A DNA stretch of 64,000 nucleotides, taken from NCBI RefSeq assembly GCF_002865645.1, contig NW_020194551.1, forward strand, positions 406,877 through 470,876. Direction: 5' to 3'. Below the pieces are notes generated by a model. It searched no databases and had not been told where the DNA came from. It saw only the letters and a program-made list of their open reading frames with translations. This document shows, piece after piece, positions 37,301-46,954 of this stretch (positions within the stretch are counted from its first letter, which is position 1; each line of letters begins with the position of its first letter). The stretch is from Hyaloscypha bicolor E (taxonomy: Eukaryota; Ascomycota; Leotiomycetes; Helotiales; Hyaloscyphaceae). Both the position numbers and the translations under genes were made by a program.

Positions 37301-39244
37301 TTAGGACTTTTATATAGACTTAGAGCAGTGGTTTACTTTATAGAGAAAGAATAGACCAGAAATATCTATACTATATTAATTTTTAGAAAGAGTTATAGTA
37401 AATACTATAATTCCTGGAATACTTTTAAGAAAGCTTCCCTAAACCAAAATAGGCTAGTTTATAATCCCAAAAGATTTATAGGAGTCTTATATATCCGAGA
37501 ATACAAGTACTTAAGATAAATACTATTTGAGTCCTAATCTATAATAAAAGAAAAGTAAAATATATAAAATAAAATATATAAAGTAAAAGTAAAACAAAAT
37601 ACCCGAATATTTAATAAATAGAAAGCCCAATTATAGGTTATAAGAACTAGTACTAACTAGATATATATATAGTAATATTAAAAAAAAGGTAAGGCAAGGG
37701 AAACTAAAAAGTAAGTTAGTATATATTTCATAAAAGTAAACGAGAAAATATCTAAATAGCCCGAAAGTAAGAAATATATATTAAAAAAGTCGAGATTAGA
37801 GAGAGAAAGGCTATTTCCTATAAAAATAAGTTAGTATATATTCTAAGATAAAGAATTAGGGTATTTAGTAATAGCCTAAAGGCTTTTATAAGTATTAAAA
37901 GAAAAGAAGAGGTATTAAAGTTCGGAGAAATCTAAATAGGAATTAGTTTCTTTTTTGGAAGTTTAAGAGAAAATACTCCCAAAGGGCCCAAAGACATAAG
38001 AGATATCAGAAAAGGGAAGAAGAAAATATTAGAGAAAGAGAAAAGGGATCTAAAATTTAGCTTTCTAAGGAGCAAATAGGTTAAAGACTTATAGTATGGG
38101 AATTCTAAATAAAAGTAACCCGGAAATAGTAGTTAGGTACTAGCTTTTAGTATTATTAGTAGAAGTATTAAAGGAAGAGGGGTTTAGAGGAGGAATTTAG
38201 AGAGATTTAGAGAAAAAGAGAAAGGTTATAAGGCAGTTAGATACCAGCTCTTGGTATTAATAGAAAAAGTATTAAAGAAGAAAGGGTTTAGAAGAAGGGT
38301 TCGGAAAAAGGGTAAGGAAAAAGGATAAGGAGAAATAAGGAAAAAGAAAAAAAAATTATAAAATAATTAGATACTAGTTCTTGGTATTAATAGAAATATT
38401 AATAAAGATATTAATAAAGATATTAATAGAGAAGGTATTAGTAGAGGGCAGAAGCTCTTAGTATTAATAATAAAATCAAAAAAATATAAAAGAAGAATAG
38501 AAGTTTTAGAGTAAAGATAAAATAAAATTATAGTTTTATAGAAAATAAAGTTACTAGTATAGGGTAATTATATTATTATATAATTCCATATTTACTTTTA
38601 CTATTTATTAAGAATATATATCTCTTAGGAAAAAGTATTACTTAGAATTCTTAAGTCTTTCTAATTTAATAATTATATATTTAAAAAATAAGAAATAAAT
38701 ATAATTATATATACTAGAATAAGGGAATTCTTCTTATCCAAAAATTATAATTATAGTATTACTAAATATAGAGATATAGAAATTTATATAATAAGCTATA
38801 TATAGAGATTTAAGAAGATTTAAATTACCTCAAATTATTTATAATTAGTAAAGTAAATTAGCTAACTATATAGGTCAAATATAGTTTAATTATTATTAGT
38901 ATATTTTAGCTTTTATAAGTTAGTAAAAGAAAGAATATTTATATTTTTATTTTTATAACTATAATACCTAAAATTATAATTTTTTTAATATTTAAATATA
39001 CTTAACCTAGGGCTATTAAATACTAATATTTCCATTTTTAGGTATTATTTATTATAAATTTATTCGGATTTAAATAATTATATTAAATATATATCTTTAT
39101 ATCCTAAAAATAAATAATAAAAACATAGCTATACTAGCTTTAATCTTAGCCTTAACCTTAACCTTAATCTCTTTCCGAAAATAACTTTAATTCTAATATA
39201 TAATACTATTATTAAAGCTCTTTTTTATTAAAGATATATTAAAT

Positions 39245-40072
39245 ATGGCTTTAGGTAGCGGCTCTAGTAAAGGCAAAAGTAATAAAAAAGGCAATAAAGC
39301 TATAAATAAGCAAAAAGATAATATTTATAATATATCCTTTAATAATCCAGATTTAGTTTATAATATTCTTTCTTATTAATATATTTAACTAATAAACCCC
39401 TCTATTCCTTGACTTCCTCCTTATATATGACCTCTTCCTCCTCCTCTATAATAATACTTTAATCTTCTTATACTATCCAATAATACTACTAAAGTAGTAA
39501 AGCAAATTAATAATAAGACTAAAGTTAGAGAGATAAAGCTATACTAGGGCAAGAAGCTAAAGGAATTAGAGAAAAGTAAGGCAAATCTAGAGATAAGCTT
39601 AGTATATACTTATAGAACCGAATTCTCTTAAGCTTATACTATTTATAGTAATAAGAAGAGACCAAGGGGCCCTTTTAAATACTATATAGTTATAGAAAGC
39701 GAATTTAATAGTACTTATATAAATTACAAATATAATAATAATAATAAAGTCTATATTTTCTATTAACTTAATACTAATCCTACTAAGTCTGGAAAGCCTT
39801 ACTCCATATCTGCAAAACCCTTTATACTAAAGCCTCAATTACCTATAAGATATAGAAAGCAAGTATAAAAACAGATATAAGGTCAGAAGGTAATAGGGAA
39901 GGAGGTTATAGTAGAGGAGGGTAAGGATACTAGAAGAGAAGGGAACGAAAGAGATATAGATAATTCAAGTAATATAGATAGTACAGAGGATATAGAGAGT
40001 AAGGGAGATAGAGATATACCTCGTAATCTATAGAATTTGCCTTACGGACCATATAAGCTAAGAGGGGGTTAG
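39245..40072 (+). pseudogene. Degraded ORF of the palindromic element
   Basis: A frame from ATG 39245 to TAG 40070-40072 (276 codons) keeps clear protein character despite about a dozen in-frame stops. The start is Gly/Ser/Lys-rich (MALGSGSSKGKSNKKGNK). A Pro-rich middle (LPPYI, PLPPPL) and a helical charged part (GKKLKELEKSKANLEISL) follow. Then come GKPYSISAKPFILKPQLP and an acidic repeat-like tail ending LPYGPYKLRGG. Many stops are TAA or TAG where CAA/CAG would give Gln, as RIP produces. I do not recognise the family. It may be an accessory or nucleic-acid-binding protein of the element; that is a guess. Confidence 0.5.
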
Positions 40073-40138
40073 GAGTAGTCGAGAATAAGGCGTATATACT
40101 ATACTTTTTTTTTTTTAGTAAGGTATGGGGGGGTGGGC

Positions 40139-40220
40139 GCGAAAATCAGAAAATCAGAAAATCAGAAAATCACTTTTCGCTTCTCGGATTTGTCCGCTAG
40201 CCCGCTAATGGCCTCAGTAG
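40139..40220 (+). repeat. Terminal motif copy, right outer end
   Basis: Four AAAATCAG units, then CACTTTTCGCTTCTCGGATT, TGTCCGCTAG and CCCGCTAATGGCCTCAGTAG. Mirror of the left end. Confidence 0.85.
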
Positions 40221-40258
40221 GGGCGCTGCTCTTGAGTCCAACCTCTGCGGGGCGCCAG

Positions 40259-40334
40259 TGCGAAAATCAGAAAATCAGAAAATCACTTTTCGCTTCTCGG
40301 ATTTGTCCGCTAGCTAGCTGTGGGCCTCAGTACC
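40259..40334 (+). repeat. Extra direct copy of the terminal motif
   Basis: Forty bases outside the right end lies a second copy in the same orientation, with three AAAATCAG units and the variant end CTAGCTAGCTGTGGGCCTCA. That variant, not the outer-end one, matches the motif in the central spacer (CTAGCTAGCTATAGGCCTTA). This ties the spacer copy to this outlying copy. Confidence 0.8.
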
Positions 40335-42264
40335 CCGCACTAGCTCCAACTCAACATTGACAACCACCCTTTCCTCTCCTACCACAACTTGCGATTTCCC
40401 AAAGCTACCATACACACCGCACACCCGCAAACGATCCATCGCCATCACATACTCCGCTCTGATGCTCATAACGTGCATCCAGGTAGAATTCTTCTACTTG
40501 CTTCGCCGCTTTGGGACGTCCGTCGGTCTCGGTATCGTCCTCAGTGCCTACTGCCCTCCTTCTGGGGGTTTCGATCCTCGCAATGCTTCTCAGAACATGG
40601 CAGCTTGCACGCAGAGGCTCTAATGTAACTCCAGTTAGTAGGAAGTAGCATTTCGTACGTCCCTCAAATCCCCTGTCCCGCCGAGAGTTCTCACATTTGA
40701 TAGTTCGATTTCTTCAACTGGAACATGATAAATCGGATTCATCATCTTGACAGCGGTCATCTCTCCCGCCACTGCAAAAGATCCTCAGAATATCCGCCAA
40801 GCTGCGATGCCGTTGATGGGGGAGGTGGTCAGGAGTTTAGAGAGGCGCTCTTGGCGAGGCATGAGAGGAGAGAAGTATTTGGGGGATTGGTGGAGCAGAT
40901 GAATTGATTAGTTTTGGGGTTTGGGAGTATGGGTGTGCTGGGTGGAGTGGCAGTCATTGATTTATGCGGTTAAGAATAAAGATTTGGTGTTCGCACATGG
41001 TAGGTGTATTCTTGTTCCGGTGAAGGGAGTATGCAGACCAAAGCCACGTTGGGGTCTTCCATGGGTTTTGGCTGACATTAGCAGGATCTGCACGGTGCTG
41101 TAGACGGAGAGGATGTTGAAGCTGGAGAGAAATCTCTGGGGCGCTTTGCAGGTAAAAAGGCTCATTCTGTGGTTCGTAGATGTATTAAACGCGGACTTCC
41201 TCGCCCTGTTTCATCACTCTCTCAAGTGGCCTTGCTCCTATTTTCTGTGCTCAAGAGCGATCATTACGAGTATTGCAATATTTACCTATTCTTTACATGG
41301 GTGGTTGTCTTCGAGGTGTATTTTTCATTACCAGTAGCTGTCGCAGCCTCTGATTACCGTGGTCAATAGTTTGCAAGGGGTACCCCCCTTTTTGAACAAG
41401 GCCGGATTTCTAAACCAGTTCAGGAATGCCTTAATATACAATATTGAATTTTGAGAAGCTCTCTACGCATTTTGAGACCTCCATAGTGCTTTGCCTTAAA
41501 AGAGAAGAAATTTTGCCTCCAGGAAAGTTTATGCCAGCTTCCAGCTCTGCTTTCCCTCTGTCGAAGCTACCCCTTCGACACTTCAAAGGCACGATCGCCC
41601 CACATTCTGGAATCAAATATCATTCAGACAAAGAAGTCTTCAAGTAATTCAAAGCGGGCTTTCGACTATCTTTTCTGCTTCAGCTTTTGTTGATCATTCA
41701 GAGCTTTGAAGTGTCGTGGCTGCAGATTCCAAGCGAGCGGCAACAGAACTTCTCAGCTTGCTGCTTCGCCTTATCTCCTCTACCAGCCCTCGAATAACAC
41801 TCTACTTGGCGTTCCCCCGCAATATTAAAGCTTTATATAGTGGTTTGTAGAGCATAGCATAGCTTGAAATCATGTCCCTTATATCCTGGAGCCTGTCAAT
41901 AGTAGTTCTGACGCTCCATTGTCCTGCTCGGGGGCCAAAACCGTGTGAATCTAGAAAAGCGGGCCCATTGTTGCCGCATGGCAGCAAAGTGTTTCTGTCC
42001 CCGCAGAAAATAGTATATCCCACGGATCTGAATTTCTAAAAAATTCTTTTCTTTCTTTACCAACCACGATTGCGAGACCTGTTTGTGAAATTTCATCCCA
42101 ACCACGCACTTTCAGCACTAATCAGATGAGAATAGACTTCATTCAAGCTCATTAATCTCTCGTCTCAGCAATCCTGTATGTTCCTTTCATCTCCCCCTTT
42201 TCTTTGTGTGATGATTTGGGCCTTTGGACGGTAGCAAACTGACAGAAAGATCTGACAAGACCAT
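40335..42264. other. Intergenic right of the palindrome, no supported gene
   Basis: Normal GC content returns. Several short frames (40357-40623, 41113-41369) lack domain features and splice support. Parts look like degraded coding DNA but I cannot identify them. Confidence 0.4.
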
Positions 42265-43653
42265 ATGGCTCCATCAAAGTAAGTACTCTGCCCCCATCTG
42301 ACCTTCAGACGAAAAATAACTGACATCTATACCTAGGAAAGAGTAAGCAGCCCATAGGTCGAGCCCACGACTGGAGTCTTCAAGCTTCAGGGGTTCGAAA
42401 TGCTAATTATAGCCTCTTTTACAGCAATATGTCCGCCGCCGAACAGGCAGAGTATGTCCTAATGTGCTCATTGATTTACGACGAAAGCTAATATATTTGA
42501 TAGATATAATACGTATGAAACACTTAATCGTCTGATTTTTTGGAAGAACGAGCTGATATCAGATGAAAGTCGTCGAAGCAAGGCCTCGGCCGTCAACAAG
42601 GCGCGTCGAGATGTAGGTGACCTCGTTGGTTACGACCAGGTCCCAGATGCCGTCCGAGACCAGATGGATGCTGCTCTCGTTGCAGCCATCGAGCCGTATT
42701 AGTATGTGACAATAGCTTTCTTTGGATGTTGATAGTTGAAGAGTGAAGCACGTGACTCACCCCTTTGTAGCACCACCACCTCCTCCTCCCGAGTCGAGGG
42801 AGCTCGCACTGCGGGCATCAAAGCCGCTGCTGCGGTTGCCGGTCGTAAGTTGAGGTTTCCAGATTCACCCCTTGGAGGCCCGGCTAGTTCTCATCTAACT
42901 GCGTTGAAGTTGACCCCAACCAGCGCGTGTCTCGTCCCTCCTCTGCTGGTAAGTCATTTCGACCAATGCTTATTTGAAGCTTCTCACGATGGCGGGGTCT
43001 GGTTTCTTTCGTTCGAAGTTTCCCTTTCGTCTCAAGCTGCGGGTTACAAAACAAGCCGAAGTCTTCGGTACTGACATTCTTAGGCCTCGGCGCTGCTCCC
43101 GTTGCAGCTGGTCCCTGTAAGTTTTGTCTCTTGTTTCTCTCTTCGATCGATTTTCCTCTTTAAAAATGGCTACGTATGCTAATCGATGATTCCTTCTAGC
43201 CTCCGTCGTTCCTCCTCCTCCTCCTCCTCCTCCTCCTCCGGCTGGACCCGGTAAGTTTTTGGTTCCTTTCATCTTCACAACCTTCCTATGAATGGGAGTC
43301 GGGTCTTTTGCCTTGCTTCCAATTATCAGACAAAACCGTCAATTCGAATATCATCTGACATTTGATAGCCCCACTCGCCGCCGCACCACCACCACCTCCT
43401 CCCACCGGTCCCGTCGGTAAATCATCCCAAGTCCCCCCTTTTCGCCCAATGTGTTCTAATAATAGTGATAGTCGATGTTCCACGTTCTGGCGAAGGTCTC
43501 GTCCGAGCCTTCAATATTGCCAGCGGTCCGGGCGGAAACTGGGAAGGATTCGTCGCAGCTTTTGCTACTCATTTTCCTCCGAACACCGACCGCTTCCTGG
43601 TCATCCTCCAGCTTCGCGCTGCTTTGGGCTTATTGCCACACCAAACCAGATAA
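42265..43653 (+). CDS. Ten-exon, polyproline protein, unknown function
   Basis: Proposed CDS is join(42265..42278, 42337..42342, 42425..42451, 42504..42701, 42771..42844, 42910..42948, 43084..43116, 43200..43250, 43369..43416, 43472..43653), 223 aa. Donors are mostly GTAAGT or GTATGT and acceptors TAG/CAG; the exception is the 42910 acceptor (AAG). The frame is kept through all junctions. The N-terminal part is helical and charged (EYNTYETLNRLIFWKNELIS, then SKASAVNKARRDVGDLVGYD). Exons 6-9 encode an Ala/Pro linker with runs of nine and six prolines. The C-terminus is globular-looking (VDVPRSGEGLVRAFNIASGP, then FPPNTDRFLVILQL). Exon 2 is only 6 nt. Coding-like DNA with a good intron (43,740-43,791) follows the stop, so the gene may once have been longer. 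Confidence 0.55.
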
Positions 43654-44529
43654 TAACTAGATTGTTTAGATAGTTTTCGTTCGGCTTCGGCCTCCTCATC
43701 CGAATGAAAAGTTGATTTCGTCATATTGGCTTCAGATGGTAAGTCAACCCTCCTTCCTTAGCGTTGGCTAACATAACATGAGATGAATAGATCCATGAAA
43801 ATTGGCTTCGTGACGTGATCCTGATTCTGAATGACGTAATATCCGTTCAGACTTCTGTTCAAAGAGATAAGTTTCCCAGCAAGATATCCCAAAGCTCTCG
43901 CTAAGGGATCTCTCTGGGTTGCTCTAGGAGATGACATTCGGCAAGACGACGCCTCGAAGTTATTTTCCACTTCCAATAATCGAGCTCCAATGCCTGGTGA
44001 AACGATATACAATGACCCAGGGAAGAGGAAGGGAACTTGGACGATCTCGCGAATTGGTATGAAGTCTTGGAGCAAGAATTGGGTACAAGGATAAAAAGAA
44101 GACTGGACGGCAGTGTCAGAAATGTGGACAATCTGATGGCCGATGATTCGACGAAGATGAGTGTTGTACTTTTAGGGTATTTTGAAGCGGACTAAAGCAG
44201 GGTGGAGGGAGGCTTGGAATCTCGGAAACTGCGTGTTTGGATACTTGTGAATCGTAGGATATCGAAAGAGAATTCGCCTTGAAGTTGGTGTGGGAATTTG
44301 TAGTTAACGGCTGCTGAAGGCTGGTTAACCGGGTACCGAGTTTTTGGTGGTGTGTTTGAAGCGGTGGGAGACAATTGCAGTGACGATTGTGTCTGATTGA
44401 AATACAAATTTCTGGGACATCTTTCGATCGGAATGCTTCATATATGGACTTTTCTACAACCAAATGGAGAGAATTGATGCCACGATGAGAGATCTGACCT
44501 AGATGGACTTCACTACGGTATCCTAGGCT
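43654..44529. other. Flank with unassigned coding-like DNA
   Basis: Plus-strand open stretches (VFVRLRPPHPNEKLISSYWL at about 43,672-43,733; a frame ending at 44,097) surround a canonical GTAAGT...GCTAAC...AATAG intron-like interval. They could be a lost 3' part of the preceding gene or a separate decayed gene. Confidence 0.35.
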
Positions 44530-44535
44530 TCAAAC

Positions 44536-46100
44536 TTACGAATGACTTGAATATGAATCCATGAAGTTCGAGAAGTCGTTCGATAGCTCAGATCCAAAGA
44601 AACTCTGCGTGGCGTCCAGCTTAAGGTTCATCGATGAAAGATTTCTACATTTAGTTAGATTTAAAATGGAAGCACAACTGTCAGGTAATACCCACTGATC
44701 TGTCTCGTTCAGTCCCACGTCAAACCATGGGCCCTGGATAGGAAGCAACGCAAAACCACTCGGGCTTTATCCAAAGCTCGAGCCTTCCGAATTCGCATCG
44801 ATAATCGCACTCCCCATATTACCAGGCGAGAGTTCTTTTGCTGATTGTGCTACACGTCTCGCTGCAGCGACAACTTCCTCACTCTTCTTTCTCTTCTTCC
44901 CCACAGCAAGAGCTGTTGTGAATAATCGATGAACAACTGCGGCAACAGGATAACTGTCCTCCAAAGGTTTGAGGAACAGAAGGCTAAAGCCCAAGTTATG
45001 TCTCCCTAGCTTCACCTTGTGCCTCCCTCTCGAACCATCATCAAATTGGTAAACATAGCCGACACAAGCAGAGGAGAGGCACTACCGTCAGAGCCGAATA
45101 CACTGAAGTCCCGTCGGCCATTTACCGCATTTGTTGCGTCTTGAACTTTGGTGACTTCCTGTCGGTGTCGGGGCGAAACAGCGCTATCTGTGCAGCTAAG
45201 ATGTGGAGCTGGAGATGGCGGGTTGCGACTGTGAAGGGCATGTTACTTGTGATGGAAGTCGAGGTTGAGTTCAGGCGTCCTTCGAATCGAGGAGCAAGCT
45301 CATTCTTCAGGGCCTCGATCTGAGAAGGCGGTACGTTGCCACGATATCGAACCCTCAAAACTTTGTGCAGTCCTTCACTGACCCTAAGAAGCCCTAGCTA
45401 AAGATTGGCGAACTCGACCGAATTCTTTGTAGAAACATCCTTCCCGCTGAGCACTACATTCCGGAAATTTACTTAGGAATCTGCAATTATCGGCATCGGG
45501 CAGTCACAATCCTCGGTGTTAATCCTCACTGGCCTTCCCATGCCAAAAGCAAGCCAAGCATCTCTCAGGAAACAGCTCCACCAAAGGTCCCTCCACAGCC
45601 TTCTCTGCCTCTCACTAATCGCCTCATCCCTTCTCTTCCCTTTCCCATCCAGGTTTCGATCAAGGCCAATGGTCTGCGCGATGTTGGCGGCGATGCCAGG
45701 CCAATACCAACTTTGCTTTGCGCCCTCTGCGTCCTGTGACCAGAAACCGAGGAGGAGGGGATGATTGAATGAGGATTATCTTGTCGTTCTCGCTGCTGAG
45801 ATCAAAGAGAAGTTTTTCTCGCTTGACGATGTCTTCCTTGAACTCTTTGTGGGTCTTGTACTCCGCTCTATTGAGCAGAGGTTCTGAAATGTAACTTGCA
45901 GAGACAGAAAACATGGGCCATAGGAGAAGTAGGCTGATTTGTTGAACACAGTTCTTTTTATATCTCCTCAGAAATTACTGGGCATTGGTGGTCTGGAAAA
46001 GTGGATGAAAGAACTTGAAGTACTGTAGGCCTCCACGAGTGTAGTGCAAATTTCTTTCTCGGCCTATGAGATGAAATGAGCTTCCAGTTCAATATTCAAC
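44536..46100 (-). pseudogene. Zn2Cys6-type transcription factor pseudogene (regulatory half)
   Basis: The minus strand carries the fungal-specific transcription factor domain in pieces. From the 5' side: FKFFHPLF (about 46,000), QQISLLLLWPMFSVSASYIS, RAEYKTHKEFKEDI and SENDKIILIQSS. After a one-base frameshift near 45,765 comes the core LLLGFWSQDAEGAKQSWYWP, then GIAANIAQTIGLDR, ERQRRLWRDLWWSCFLRDAW and MGRPVRINTEDCDCPMP. Further fragments are VSEGLHKVLRVRYRGNVPPS, HLQLHILAAQIALFRPD, LGFSLLFLKPLEDSYPVAAV and a C-terminus DATQSFFGSELSNDFSNFMD. Stops and frame changes separate them. I find no Zn2Cys6 cluster upstream, so the DNA-binding end is lost or unrecognisable. Such factors typically regulate catabolic or secondary-metabolism genes. 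Confidence 0.72.
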
Positions 46101-46954
46101 CAATGCGGTTCGTACAACCTACGCGTACGCTTTCCTTGTCCTGGCTTCACACGTCTCGCCATTCTCTGAGCACTTCATGCATGGTGATCCCGCAGAGTGC
46201 AAGTCGTATTTGATCTTCCGTTGATGACAGTTCTGACATTACCTCCTCAGCTTGTCTCCTTCACTCTGGCGGCATTTCTAATTCCTTGCCTAGAAAGAGC
46301 AGTCATGAGTATCGACCAAACAGCACTGATATCGTCGACTTGAAATGGTGAGTAATGAGATGTATACGTTTTTTGATGTGAAATAAGAAGCGGAACCCTC
46401 AGCTGATGGTGACGCCGACGCTTCTTGGCACGCTAGAACTGCCAGCTACGAAGATAGTCACATATACAAAATAATTCAAACCACTGGAAAAGTCGTATAA
46501 ATAGCATAAAAATGTCGAGTATAGGGAAAGGAGGTCACCAGTGTCAAAATTAGCAAGGTCGCCCACACAGTGAAAAAAGTCGCCTATACAAGATCGTTGC
46601 TCACCGAGAAGATCAAAAAACAAAAGAGTCCCGTCCCTCCCAAAGCTCGCATAAATGGCTTGAAGTTATCAGTTACAATATAAGGGAGTCATCTATATAA
46701 AAATTCTCAAGGTTGCCCATACAAAATGGTAGCACATGCAACTCGCGCGGAGCTTGACTTGAACAATGCATTATATTACTTGGAGCTCATCTAACCAATC
46801 TCATATATCCTGTCGATCATGAGATGTCCGCCCAAAGCCCCATCCATTCCATTCCCACCCAAGTCCGAGATCCAACCGACCTTGCATCCTCCCATAATTA
46901 ACATATCCCCACCCCCGTCATATAGACATAGCAAACCACCTCCTCGACTCAAAG
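46101..46954. other. Intergenic, no gene seen
   Basis: Contains 3' flank of the next minus-strand gene. A short frame at 46399-46623 is unsupported. A CAAGGTCGCCCACACA / CAAGGTTGCCCATACA pair (about 46,554 and 46,709) hints at a small local duplication. Confidence 0.4.

Larger units (their letters stand above)
31380..40220 (+). mobile_element. Right arm of 17.8-kb palindrome, AT-rich repeat copy
   Basis: Inverted copy of 22399-31239. Inner edge AAGGCAGAATTCCTAATTAGG at 31380-31400; outer edge CCCGCTAATGGCCTCAGTAG ending at 40220. Over about 330 bp near 39,770-40,100 compared by eye with the left arm, every difference I noted was a transition (C/T or G/A), roughly 7%. Small trinucleotide runs occur (AAT repeats near 35,405-35,430), mirrored in the left arm near 27,190-27,215. 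Multiple stops break all frames. Confidence 0.85.

Noticed and set aside
22399..40220. Calling the palindrome arms a specific transposon superfamily (LTR, LINE, Helitron, KDZ)
   Set aside because: No readable reverse transcriptase, transposase or helicase motif could be found by eye in the mutated interior.
40357..40628. 88- and 79-aa frames beside the palindrome
   Set aside because: Overlapping frames with no domain, intron or conservation cue.
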